64,000 nt of DNA from Armigeres subalbatus (lineage: Eukaryota > Arthropoda > Insecta > Diptera > Culicidae). Below are positions 32,511-44,160 of the stretch, in pieces; position 1 is the stretch's first letter, and each line of letters begins with the position of its first letter. A model generated the notes under the pieces. It had not been told where the DNA came from, made no database searches, and saw only the letters and a program-made list of their open reading frames with translations. The stretch is from assembly GCF_024139115.2 (NCBI RefSeq), contig NC_085140.1:340194966-340258965 (forward strand). Direction: 5' to 3'. Position numbers and translations under genes: made by a program.

Positions 32511-32838
32511 AGGGGTTGTTGCCGGATATATAGAATCGTATCTTCTCCTAATGTCGTAATGATTTGTTCAACTGGCGGCTTGTTGGGCCTGCTCCAACCT
32601 TCTGTCTCACCGTGAGACCGTAATGTTAGGTCTGTTTAAAGTCCCTCCGAACACCAGGACTTGGGCTAGTGCGCTTTGAGAGCACATGGTCGCTCAAGGT
32701 GGGGCCTGCTTTACAATTACATACAACTTTTTATAAAAGTTTAACAGCGCCGAGCCACCACATCCAGCCCGCGCAACTAGCAGTGATCTGATGAAGGGTT
32801 TTAGACTAAGTCCCTGCTGCCCACGGTTCACCTTAACA
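32511..32838 (-). other. Probable 5' region of the LINE at 32200-32510
   Basis: Contiguous with the endonuclease start on the minus strand and more GC-rich than its surroundings (GGCCCCACCTTGAGCG, CAGCCCGCGCAACTAGC on the plus strand region). It is consistent with a LINE 5' untranslated region. No coding frame. Confidence 0.35.
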
Positions 32839-32839
32839 T

Positions 32840-33037
32840 ACACCCGATTTTTTTTACACGAGGGATGCGTTCCGTGTAAAAAAAGTTTTCAGCTCAAAAT
32901 TTGAAAATCCGTGTAAAAAAAGTTTTATGATTTATCGACGAATCATGCAAAATGGAGCAACTTTGCAAAAATTTTGTATATGTGTTTGTTTTTACACGGC
33001 CGTGTAAAAGAAATCCGTGTAAAAACAGAATAGTGTG
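32840..33037. mobile_element. MITE-like element with TTTTTACACGG words
   Basis: The left end ACACCCGATTTTTTTTACACG and right end (inverted) ACACTATTCTGTTTTTACACGG are similar. Inside, CCGTGTAAAAA occurs five times in both orientations. Short and non-coding. Confidence 0.45.
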
Positions 33038-35440
33038 TACTTACTTATGGGTCCTATACACCCCCAGTAGTGCATAGTAACAGAAAAATGGAAATCATGT
33101 ATGTTGTATTTTGACGCATACGTCACTTTTTCAGATTACGGCAGTGCAGCTGTTGAGTGTTCTCCACTGATACACACCATGTTTCGCTAGCGTATAACAG
33201 CACAGATTTCACGTTATTCACCCTAACGCATAGTAAATTTGCTGATCTTTGTTAAAAAATGTTCAAATAAGCGAATGTTCGAAAAATATTGGGACACGTA
33301 TTTATCAAGCTTGGGTTATATTTCAAGAATGTGTTCCGATTGGCTATACAGCAAAGAGTATTGACATGACACGAGAAGCAACTGAAAATAGAAACAAATA
33401 TACTTTTGATAGGCAATTGAATGACATTGAATTTTACATGTAAGCGCAACTTTCAAAGCTGACTTGCATTTGCATGTTCCAAATATGAGCATGAAAACAC
33501 ATTAAAAATCGCGGAAATATTTTCATCGGCGAAGAGGACCCAGAGCTACTCCGCTTCATACGCCTATGAGTACGTTGCTATAAATTAAACATCACCGGCA
33601 CACACGAACATATCGATCCGGTATGTAAAAGAACCTTTTGAATGTAGGTCTAATTAAATTGACTTGCAATTCAGAATAAAACGAACGAGATGTTTATTCA
33701 ATTCGAATTGCATAAGCAGAGAGATGGGAGGTGAATCAATTGATGGGGTATTTTCAGATACCAGAAGAGAAAACCAAACTTGTTTTCGGGAAACCGAAAA
33801 CAGCCCTTATAGGTAGCTACATTAGAAGTATGAATAAACATTATTATTAATATTCCGTTTACTATAGAACACGATGACGAGGAAAACGTGGAACAGGTTG
33901 ATCAAATATCACAGAGTGGTAGTTTTCCATTATAAAAGAACCTAAACCCTCTAAAATTGGGACTGGACAATGAAAAAATAAGCTTTTCATTGCTATCATC
34001 CAACGAAAAACTATAGTTATAAGTGTTTTCAACGGATGAACCATAAATATAGACAAAAAAGTATTCAAGACTCCAAATAGATCTTGGTCTATGTGATTAA
34101 AAGAGAAAATTTAGAGTCAAAATGTCTGTACTGGAGGCCCTTAACAAATATTCCCTAGAGGTTATCCCCTTTGGGAGAAGAAAGAATGGTTTCAATGTTT
34201 GTATAGGTTCCACGCGATTTTTTTGTATTCAGGTATATGTATGAACAGCATTTTCTTATTAATTTGGAACATGACATATGCGTTACCAGTCATTAGATTT
34301 CGTTGGAACAAACTGAAAAAAATCCCTTTGAAATATTGCGTTTTCAAGGATTGTCTACCCATAACCCGGTAAAGTCGAACAAACTTGGTAACCCAACTAA
34401 AAAAAACATCAAGGCCACAAATCGTTGCGGTGAACAAACAGCAAACCTAACGAATATGTTGTTAGCTTTATGCAGGAGTAGCTGCCAGGCATATTCGATA
34501 CTGTTCAAACATTTTCGAACACGATTCCGACTAACCGACCACTCGATTGCGGCCAGCAAATTAGCCTTCGAATCGTGCTAATCGCGTGATTTGTACTAAA
34601 TTGTGTTACACATTCGCGCGCACTCCCGCCGTGCCGTTTCACAGGGTACGTGTTTTCCACCGGTTCGCCCATTTTCCGCGCGCAAACAAATAACAATAAA
34701 AATAATAATCGTGATTGCCCTCCACTGAAAAGACGAAGAGTTCAAACACCGCAATGAAGCAGCAAGCTATTTGTACACAAAACTGCTGTGGTTCGTTTCT
34801 GATGGCGGTTTGTTCGAGAGTTGTGCCGGTTGAACGCGGTGTTGGTCAATTGGGTTGTTTTTGGGTGGGTCATCGAGTAGCAGAACAATGCAGTATGTAG
34901 TTGGTTTGAGTTGCAACCCGGAATGCAATTTCGTTGAAGTTTTCGGCCACAGATTCAATTGTCAATTGTGTCAATTAGATATAGCCATGCAACTCGGCGT
35001 GTTTTAATTGTTGATATAATTTGGTTTAATGTACACCGTCCGAAGCCCGGCCGATGGATCCGGAGAATGGGAATGGATGGAAGAGGGCAGTTTCGTTGAC
35101 TCATTGTTTAATTTTATTAAATGTGGCAGGTCATAATGTGGGTCAACTAACTCAATATGGAAAACAATATGCAATAATTTATCACACATAGGGAAAAGTG
35201 GACATATGTGATTCCCAGGTTGTCCAAATTTGTCTAGAGAGTATTCTAGATATTTTATTGTTAGGAAAATATAAATGCACTGGATTGATCAAGCTAATTT
35301 GAAAAAAGTGGAATCATGTGTGACCACCTTCCCCTATGCCTTCAGTGAAATGAACATTAATGGGGGACAGATCGTAATTTATTAGTCAACGCTTTTTGGA
35401 ATCGCAATCAGATCATGTTTATTTCAATTGTAATGAAGCT
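33038..35440. other. No recognised gene
   Basis: Mostly AT-rich, unique-looking DNA. Overlapping frames at 34192-34696 on both strands are not recognised. GC content rises at 34560-34690 and 35040-35090 without a coding signal. Confidence 0.4.
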
Positions 35441-35830
35441 TTTTTTTCCTTTCTCGTATACTAAATATACGTGAAGGCTATATGTTCTACTGTTTCCTAT
35501 TGACAATTGCCCGCATCGGACTACCTATGAGCTCAGAAGTTATGGCCAAAAAACAAAAAGCATTTGATTGAAAAGATTGAGTTTTGATTTTCAAAGCATT
35601 CCAATTTCATCATAACATTTTGCCTCGTAAATAGAAGAAGATCTATATACATAAAAATGAATTTCTGTCTGTCTGAACATTATAGACTCCGAAACTACTG
35701 AACCGATCGGCCTGAAAATTTGTATGTAGAGGTTTTTGAGGCCGGGGAAGGTTCTTAAGATGGTTCGAGACCCCTACCTTCTTTGGAAAGGGGGGCTCCC
35801 ATACAAATGAAACAGAAATTTCTGCATAAT
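35440..35830. repeat. Dispersed-repeat-like segment (TTCTGTCTGTCTGAAC ... CTACTGAACCGATCGG)
   Basis: ATACATAAAAATGAATTTC, CTGTCTGTCTG, GACTCCGAAACTACTGAACC and GGTTCGAGACCCCTACC form a combination I associate with an abundant insect repeat class. No termini were defined, so class and limits are uncertain. Confidence 0.35.
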
Positions 35831-35889
35831 TCTGCATAACACGTGAATTGAATGTGTGAGTTGAACCCGTTTAGAGCGTTTCTCACATA

Positions 35890-37221
35890 GAGTAGAGTGG
35901 GGCAAAAGTGCGCGTGAGGTAAGAGCACATTTTCGATTTTTTTTAAATAATAAACAAAGATAAACTAGCAGCACTGCATCAGTTTGACAGGTATTCTGGC
36001 CAACTGTTATCATGTGTATGTGTGAACGATTTGAATAAACAACAAGGGAGATATGGAGTTAAAATTTTTGGTCAATTTGCTAAAAATAATTGTGTTTCCG
36101 CATTAGTATTTCATTACCATATACACGTTCAATCAGGTGAACATTATACCATTTCGATAACCTATTGTATAGAGTACTTTATGGTGCAGAACACCAATCC
36201 AGTTGTTTTTCCGAGAAGTGAAAACCATTGCCTTAATACATTTTGAGACTGTGGGGTAAAAGTACGCAGGAACGGGTGGGGCAAGAGTACGCATGTGAAT
36301 CTTCTGATGTCAAACCAATATCTCCGGCCGAAATTAGACTACTTCCAAAGCGTAAAGATCCACAACTAAGAAAAAGTGACAAAAATCGAAAATTATCATA
36401 AGTTTTAAGGATAAGTTGAAGTAATTTGGTGTTAGAAAGGACTTAGCGAACAAAGCACTGAAGCGACATAATGAAATTGTATTAGGACTTGTTGTACATC
36501 TAAACATAGTACGAAAACACAATTTCATCGAAATGATAATTTTATTTAATCAATAGAAACATCCATAAATTACGCAACGGTTAGCTGGCAGGGGGTGCGA
36601 GATGTATAACGATCCATATAATTTTTATAGGATTCATACACAAAGTGTAAGATATGGGGAGGGGTGATAAAATATCCAAATTTTACGTAACGTGATTGGT
36701 GGACTTTCTGTAAGGAAAATTCCTTTTTTTATGCCACGTGAAACGTAATATATTTTTACCTTTGTAGTTTTTTGTGTATAAAAAAACAATGGTTTTACGT
36801 ATGAAAGTGCACATTTCTAGTACCCCTCCCCCTTTGAGAGTTACTTAATCTTTAAACATGCCCTAATATATGTTCATTAAACATCAATTAAATGTCATTA
36901 ACTCTCATTTGTGTTAATATATTCTCAAAGCATATGATTGGATAAATGCGTACTCTTACCCCACCCGATGCGCACACTTACCCCACCGATGGGGTAAGAG
37001 TGCGTTTTTCACTTGTCTTGCAATAAGGGATATACGAAAACGAATCTCAATAATTTCAATATTTTTTCCGCTGGTAACGTATATATGAATATGAGTATAT
37101 GAGTATGAATGAGTATAAGAGTATATGAATCATCGACGTTGATTTGATATGCAGAAGCTTGCTTCATAAGGGCCACATGATCGATTGAAAACTAAGTGCG
37201 TACTCTTGCCCCACTCTACTC
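35890..37221. mobile_element. TIR element with GAGTAGAGTGGGGCAA ends
   Basis: The left end GAGTAGAGTGGGGCAAAAGTGCGC and right end (inverted) GAGTAGAGTGGGGCAAGAGTACGC match in 22 of 24 positions. Subterminal relatives occur inside (GTGGGGTAAAAGTACGC and GTGGGGCAAGAGTACGC near 36251-36290; TACTCTTACCCCACCCGATGCG and GATGGGGTAAGAGTGCG near 36955-37010). A TA lies within each end. The interior (about 1.2 kb) has no transposase-like frame. It directly abuts the Penelope-like fragment. Confidence 0.75.
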
Positions 37222-37785
37222 AATCTTTTCTCTCTGTAGAGCGGTGATCAAATCGTCGACGTACTTTTTCAGAAACGGAATCGGAACACCGATCATACCG
37301 ATCGTCACCGATTGGTATAAAAAACATATTGCTTCGGGACGAATTTTGAATAACTTCTCGTTTCATCCACGTACACAAAAATTAAACACGGCCACCGGCT
37401 TTATCGGGAGAGTTTTTCAACTTTCGACGTGCAGATCGGAAACTGAGAGAAAGGATTTGGTTCGAGAATATTTGCTTATAAACAACTATCCCAGTTCATT
37501 GATAAATCGGTTAATCAACAGATTTATCAATAAGAACGCAATAATTGAAAATAATAACAGCAACATTTCTCCCGAACCTAAAATCTACCGATCACTCCAT
37601 CACGTGGAGAATCTCACTCCGGCTCTTGCTAAAATTATAAAACGAAATTTTCCTAATATTTCACTGGGCTTCAAATGTGTCAAAAACAATAGGCTGTTGT
37701 TTTCTAAGCTGAAGGACAAAACGTCACTTTTAAAAAGACGGAATGTGATTTATCGCATCCCGTGCGCTGACTGTGATTGTTCGTA
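37222..37785 (+). pseudogene. Penelope-like element, 3' part of RT through the GIY-YIG boundary
   Basis: One uninterrupted plus frame. It contains VTDWYKKHIASGRILNNFSF (about 37297-37360, the TxWYxKxxxSGRxLNxxSxHP block at the end of Penelope RT), a basic linker, and RLLFSKLKDKTSLLKRRNVI then YRIPCADCDCS (about 37690-37785), the NVVYxIPCxxCxxxYIG motif that opens the GIY-YIG endonuclease. The frame ends at the insertion of the MITE at 37786, inside the tyrosine codon of YIG. The upstream RT core is missing. The absence of internal stops over nearly 190 codons suggests a fairly young fragment. Confidence 0.85.
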
Positions 37786-38951
37786 GGGGAACAGGAGGTA
37801 AAATGAACACGTTAAGGACTTGCGTTGAATTCAATCATAAAACGAGGATAATTTGTTAGTTTTACCACCTGGTTCAGCAATTTAACTCATATTCTTATTG
37901 TACTGAACAATTTTTTCGCTAATAAACATTGTTTTATATAGTTTTTCATCGAAATAAAAAACATCGAAATTTCGTATGTACAAAAATAGTGCGGGTAAAA
38001 TGAACACTGCCTGGTGGTAAAATGAACATCGCTTCTAAAACCCTTTTGAAACATTTAATTTTCTTTTTTAACTCTAGCACTGTATATATAACTAGTTAAG
38101 ATTATGAGAGCCTTTTGAAAAATCTGGTATAACTTTTGAAAAGCTCTTAATTATCAATATAATAAAAAGAAGAAAAAAAGTTTTGAAATATCAGTAATTT
38201 TGAAATTAAATTTACATATTCAAAATTTTATCTTGGTTATTTGATATGGTTTGTTTCTTGAACTTCCGCTTCACAATTGCACAACTTTTATCATAAATTT
38301 ATGAAAGTTTGATACAAGTGTTCATTTTACCCCCATACGTGCCTTGTGATAAATAACTCTTCCTCTAACTATGCAAACCAATATTTTTATTATTTATCCC
38401 TGCAACATCTTTGTGAAGGTTGTCTCATTTGCCGCTGTGGTTAGAACAGGTTTGAATCAATGTTATTATGAATTGATTAAGAATCAAAGCTTGCGGAAAA
38501 ATGGTTAAAAATTACAGCAGACCCTATTTTTACGGCCTCGTTTGATATTTGGATAGTAATAGCTATTCGTTCGGTCTCAAAACCAAAATATTAGCTCAGG
38601 TACCTTATTTTATTTCGAGGAAAACGTGTGCATGATTAACATACGCCTAAATAGTTATTGGGGGGAGGAGTTCGTGACAACATATCGAAAACACTTTTTG
38701 GAGTAGGTTATTCGACACACTCGACACACTTATATTATTCAGACTCTTCTCTTCAACTTGAAATTCTCAAACATCAACCAATACGGCATCACCTTGTGTT
38801 TGCCTTTTTATCTTTTTTTCAGTTATCCTTAGAGCTAACTTGTCGTACAGTAAGCAGGCTTACGTAAACGAAACGCACCCTTTCTATCCCGGCGTAACAA
38901 TAGTGTTTTAATGTAAATATAGCCATCTGTTCATTTTACCACCTCTTCCCC
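37786..38951. mobile_element. TA-flanked MITE (1166 bp) inserted in the Penelope-like element
   Basis: Ends GGGGAACAGGAGGTAAAATGAACA and (inverted) GGGGAAGAGGTGGTAAAATGAACA, 21 of 24 identical. TA occurs on both sides (37784-37785 and 38952-38953), as expected for a TA target duplication. The Penelope reading frame resumes directly after the second TA. Related subterminal words occur at 37991-38033 and 38322-38345. No transposase frame; the 69-codon frame at 38658 is unrecognised. Confidence 0.9.
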
Positions 38952-39002
38952 TACATTGGCTTAACTACGCAACAACTATTGGCAACTATTTTATGAAAGT
39001 AC
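38952..39002 (+). pseudogene. Penelope-like element, continuation after the MITE
   Basis: The codons after the TA read TACATTGGC (Y-I-G) and continue LTTQQLL, matching the YIGxTxxxL start of the GIY-YIG domain. The match is lost after about 45 bp, at a point where a segment with GTGTTCAGAATAATAGCAG begins (possibly another element end). Confidence 0.75.
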
Positions 39003-40135
39003 ACCTGTGTTCAGAATAATAGCAGCGGGATCTGTTTTCAATGAAAAACATTGAGATCAAGGGAACCTATAAATATGGGTACCGCATAATTCTTGCATCA
39101 TTCCATTACCACGTTCTGATTGGGGCAGACACCAGCGAATGAGCAGCCGCCATAAAATAGCGCAACGCGATTTTTTCCTTTCATTCTGACCGGGACAAGC
39201 GAAGCAACCGCATCATCGATTGAACAGCACTCACACCTTTTAGCAGGGAATGAGGTCTGCACCGACCGCTTTTTCGGCTCGACACCATCCGAAGCCACCA
39301 TCATCAGCCGAAACCTAGCCAGTACAGCAGCAGTCCACCATACAGACCCGACAAAACAGCAATGCTGAGCAGATACCGGCAGCAGCAGCAGAGTTGAGCC
39401 GAGACCGGCCGGCATCGGTGATGAGCCGAGACAGGCTGAAGAAAAGCCACATGATGCAGCATGTATGTCCAAAAAACAAACGGTTTTTCAGAGAGCCAAT
39501 AATAGAGATCAATATCAATGCTTTCAATACCCTTCGGGATTGAAATTGTACTTGGGTGCCAAATCCAATATTCTAGAGATAAAATTTTATGCGTGATTTT
39601 CATAAATAGCGTCAAAACTAACATTGAATAATTTTTCTGATTTAACCGCGAAGTGGACGAAGGACTTCGCTTGACCATGCCTTTAAAGATTCATAAGATG
39701 TCCAAACCTCTCACATAATCTTATTTGGATAAAAAAAACACCGATAATAGCTCAAACATTAATAAACTATCAAGCGATTTTTCATCAAATGTTGGATTTT
39801 TTGGCATTGATAAAAAATATGTAGATAAACACACAAAGCGAACGTGACTGAATGATCGTCCCATGTTACCAATTCTAAATCTTATCACCCGAAATCCCAT
39901 GTCCGGGTGTTTCCTTCCTTCTACTACTAACAATGTTGTCTCAGAAAAGAACACGTACTTCCCACCTGAACTGCAATTCTAAGCTCGCTTGTCCGGCTTA
40001 TTGGCCTGTATCTAGCGAAAAGTCCCGTTAGGAAATAGACGCCAGCAGCGAGCAACAAGCGTAAAAAAAGAAGAAGCCCTTCTCGAACGCGTTGATGATG
40101 ATGACGCTTTGGCTGACAAAGAAGCGGGATACAAG
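39003..40135. other. No recognised gene
   Basis: 39160-39470 is GC-richer with CAGCAGCAG runs. Minus frames of 70-124 codons overlap there but resemble no family. GTGTTCAGAATAATAGCAGC at 39008 resembles known DNA-transposon ends but no partner was found. Confidence 0.35.
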
Positions 40136-40137
40136 AC

Positions 40138-40225
40138 ACTAGCTGATTGGCCTACCAATTGCGAAGCACAGAAGATAAGGTATAAAAGGAAAGTGCATTC
40201 GCTCTCAGAGCATTCAGTCTTTTTT
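40138..40225 (+). promoter_or_regulatory. Core promoter candidate (CCAAT box, TATA box, initiator)
   Basis: CTGATTGGCC at about 40142 (inverse CCAAT), GGTATAAAAGG at about 40179-40189 (strong TATA) and GCATTCAGTC at about 40211-40220 (insect initiator TCAGTC), with TATA-to-initiator spacing near 30 bp. This is a textbook arrangement, but no credible coding exon follows within 500 bp. It may belong to a lost or moved gene, or to a retroelement. Confidence 0.4.
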
Positions 40226-40718
40226 ATACCATCACTAGAAATTCGCGGTTATTTGAAAAGATCGTTTTCTTACTTTTTGCACTTAGCCGAAGCAAACAGC
40301 CTTTTTCAAGGCTCTAAGAGTTAAAAATAATGTTCTCCTTCAGTCGCTATCGCACGGATTAGAAAGCTCTTCAGTGGAAGGGAAGAGATACCGTCTACAT
40401 CCCCTGCTGAGCCAACTTGTGGTTTATTTCAGGCAGTCCTTCAGTGGAAAGGTTGCCACTGTCGAGGCTAATATTTCGTGACCGGACAGATACTTCCTGA
40501 ATTTTTTTGATGATTCTTGTTCGAGGTAGATTTGATTTTTGTGTCGGTTTGATGAGAAGATTTTGCCAAGGAATGGTATGCAACGCCGATTATTTATCCA
40601 AAATAGTTGATGTGAGAAATTTGGAGATATTATGTATCTTAAAGGCATGGTCAAGCCAAGTCATACGTCCACTTAGCGGTTATGTCACAGACATTACCCA
40701 CTGTTCGTTTTTGAAAAA
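40226..40718. other. No recognised gene downstream of the promoter candidate
   Basis: Overlapping short frames on both strands (for example 40424-40654 minus, 76 codons). None is recognised. Confidence 0.35.
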
Positions 40719-41237
40719 GGTACCGTCATCTGGGGGAAAATGATCATTTTTAAGACAAAACATACAATAACAATACGTGTTTACATTTTAAATCGAAACA
40801 AATATTTTCAAAACATGTACTGCTATACGTTGCAATAATCAACAACTTTAGTTTTCTGAAATGAGTTTGCATTTATTAAAATAAATTAAATTATCACACA
40901 TTTTTTGAGTAATCTAGTTTGAGGAGAAGTTGATCAAGACAGCTCTACTAAAATCATTATGATCTAGCCGTCAAAATACACTAGGTTATTTGTATGAATG
41001 TTGAATTTACTATGTAAAGAAGTCTACGAGGTCAATATTTGTATTTGAAACGAAAATAGTGTCATTTATGACTATCTCTCTCTTTCTTCCACAAAATACA
41101 TTTTCATGATTATAATCTAAAAACTCGGATTTTCTACCTAGCGGTAACATTACTTGAAGGGATAATATTGTAGACTACCGTTTGATAAAAAAATTAGGCA
41201 CTTTTGACTGACACATCAAATGATCATTGACGGTACC
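40719..41237. mobile_element. Candidate TIR element (GGTACCGTCA ends)
   Basis: GGTACCGTCATCTGGGGGAAAATGATCA at the left faces TGATCATTGACGGTACC at the right. The exact inverted match is GGTACCGTCA, with ATGATCATTT nearby in both. The interior is AT-rich and non-coding. Confidence 0.45.
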
Positions 41238-41385
41238 TGCCCTTTGGCTATGTGTGTAGATCTGAAGATCTTGGTAACGCGTGTAGACTCCAGGGAAGTC
41301 TTGGATGACCTGGAATGGAACATTTGTTGAAGGCAAATGTTGAAGATGCAAAACAGCTACTTAGCGACTTAGTCGAATCAAGTCC

Positions 41386-41640
41386 TAGACACTGAAGACG
41401 ATTTTACTGTTGAGGTCGAAATACGTATCCATCAAAGGTACAATCAAGTGGTCGAATTAAATGGAATTGTACAAACTCGTCTTATGACAAGTAGAACTTT
41501 GTGATGAATCAGTTTACGTTTACGTGCCAATTTAATATCCCGCCTTCGATTATCACTGCACTTCACTTCTTCTCACAGCGTAATCAAAAACAAGTTCACT
41601 TGTCATAAGACGTGTTTGTACTATCTCATTTAATCATTTA
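41386..41640. repeat. Dispersed repeat segment with inverted partner
   Basis: 41391-41490 matches 24490-24592. A further inverted piece (CTTGTCATAAGACG, about 41599-41612) pairs with CGTCTTATGACAAG at about 41478-41491. Confidence 0.6.
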
Positions 41641-43970
41641 ATCATCAGACAAGTGAATACATTCTACTAAAAGCTAAAAGCTTAAAATAATTAACTTAAG
41701 AAAACAAGTTTTCAAACACTTTTCCGTACAGGAGCCACCTGGAAATATTGATGGGATGATTATCAAACTTTACTGTTTTGAATTATTGACTCTTTTGAAG
41801 TAAAAACTTAATATAAATCCCGAATCTTGCCCAACAGAAATACTAAAAAAATGATCGCACAGTGCATGTAAACACCGGCATCGTTAGCATAATTCGGGTG
41901 GTTCAAAAATTAAACTTTGCTTCGCCTCGCTCAGTCAATTCTGTTCTATACTCTGGGAGTCCTCGATGGCTAGGGCAGGTTTGGATTAGCCGTTTCAGGT
42001 TTGTATGAGGTTTGGTATGAGGTGGGGAGGTTGATTTTTCATTGTACTGACTATGGCACTTCCATATTGAGTGCTGGCAAGAGGAGAGCCTATATGAATA
42101 GGTGCAAGATTCAGGATCTTTCACTCAACGGGGATCGCATATTGATTGGTCGCTTCAATAATTATTCATCGATTTTATTCCAGATTGCGAAACATTGGTC
42201 ATGATTATTGAACTTGGGCATCACAGAAACGTGAGGGGATCCACTCTTGGTTTGAACCAAAATGAAAGCGTTGAACGTGTCGCCGAAAGTAGGTCCAATT
42301 ATTTTCTGCATAAAAACTCTTTACTGCAACAAACTTTACATTAAAGCTTAGTTCGCATTTTTTTTCCAAAAACGTCTTTGTATTATACTTTTATACTTAA
42401 TTTCATTGAAAAAAAAATGCTATTCGTACTGTTTTAGTTTTTAATTTCCTACAAATGAGATGTTGATTTCGAATGATTTAAAAATTGTTCAAATCATGAT
42501 ACGCTGTTGCATTAGTGTAAACCATGAATGGATACCCTACCCTGAATTTGCTATCTTTTACACGAGGAGCAGCTTTGTTGTAAGTTTATAATTAGTAAGT
42601 TTTAAATTAAGTTTAGTTTCCCCATACTGCTTTTCGTATAAATTTGGAAGTATGGTCAATTTTTGGGCCACCCTACTAATAACTTATGTTGTATTTAATA
42701 AATACTACTGCATTAAATAAATGTTTTTATTGCACCAATACTTCCAAAATTTTGTGTTTGTACTCTACCAACCTTTACCTTAAGATTCACGAATTTCATC
42801 TTTTTTAATCATCTTGTTTTCATAACACTGTTACAGCAGTATGTTGAATTCAGAACTAAATTGAAATTTGACCTTACTGTTAAGTGAAACCACATGCAGA
42901 GCAAGACTCCAGCTAGGATGGTGTCTAACTACATACATACATACAACTAGTTTCCATAACATTGCCAATAAAAGACTTTGTTCATTGTGCTAATGAAAAC
43001 CCACTGCATAAAAAAACGCTCAAAGTGTTCCGCAAACATATTTTTTCCCGAAAAACAAAATAGTTCACACGCTTTCGACGACGCTCAACTATTTACAGAA
43101 ACATCTGACCAGCATCTGCCACAAGTTACATTGTCGGAGAAATTTTCTTTGTTTCAATTCCCCAGAGCAGTAAAATGAAATGATCGTCAGATCAATCTCC
43201 ACGCACATTTCATGTTCGTACTGGCGGCCCGATGTCGTCACTGTGGTTCCCCACCTTCCGACCATCAACCGGGTGCAGAAGGAAATACTTAACGACAGTC
43301 ATTCTGCATATGAACAACTCACATTGAGCACTACATGCTAATTAATCACCTTGAAGGTAAGTGTGTCATGTAATGCAACTTTTTCAGCATTCGTTTGTCA
43401 CGATCACTATTACCGATACCTACTACAGCCAATAGGGAAGCAATAGTTAGCACTTTGCAACCAACCAGCAATACAGCGCTCGGAGAAGCGGGCAAGGGCA
43501 ATTGAATTTACTTCTGCGCTATGCCACTATCAAACCTGCTGTCGCTAAGTGCCTCGCTAAATACTATTTGCTGGTTAGTGGCCTGGCACAGAGCGCTGCT
43601 GAATGATATCGAAAACAAAGAAAACGAGAATTTAATGATAATTGAACTAGGCGAAGGGCATCCCACAGTTATTTTAAAGGGCTGTATGTCATTGAAGGGG
43701 ACCAGAAGAGAGGTATTGTGGGTGTTATTGTGTTCACTGATTTCTTTATCGGTGTAAGAAAATTGTAGCTTTTAAATTGAAAAAAGCAGTAACCAGTTAT
43801 CATAAAATATCGGAGAGTGAAGTCATTCAATTGAAGTGGCCTAATGGCCGCATTTTATCAAGATCATGAAGAAATCTTTCTGATTCTCTTTAAATTCTCA
43901 ACTAGAAAATACAAAAACAGTATGACAAGTTACCAAATTCAAAACTTGCCTATGTTGGTTTTAACTAGGG
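41641..43970. other. No recognised gene
   Basis: AT-rich, unique-looking sequence. Contains a short CATA microsatellite (about 42931-42945). Frames of 60-80 codons at 42001, 42978 and 43521 have no family resemblance. Confidence 0.4.
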
Positions 43971-43977
43971 GGAAAGA

Positions 43978-44158
43978 CGGCTTTGGCAGGTTTTGTTCTA
44001 TTATTGGCAGGGGGGTTTTTGTCGACCGAGTTTCATGAAATTTGGCCACAATATTCTTTGATATGCAAAGAATGTTTAGGCAAAATTTGAGCCTAGTCAG
44101 TCATAAAAAAAACCCCTGCCAATAATAGAACAAAACCTGCCAAAGCCGTCATTCCCCC
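43978..44158. mobile_element. Young TA-flanked MITE (181 bp)
   Basis: Terminal inverted repeats of about 48 bp with very few mismatches: GGGGGAAAGACGGCTTTGGC and AGGTTTTGTTCTATTATTGG then CAGGGG. TA is present on both sides (43976-43977, 44159-44160). The interior is about 75 bp. The near identity of the ends argues for recent movement. Confidence 0.92.
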
Positions 44159-44160
44159 TA

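Noticed and set aside
40395..40743. Histone gene downstream of the TATA promoter
   Set aside because: Histone-like promoter layout prompted a look, but none of the six frames carries histone motifs and no histone 3' stem-loop was found.
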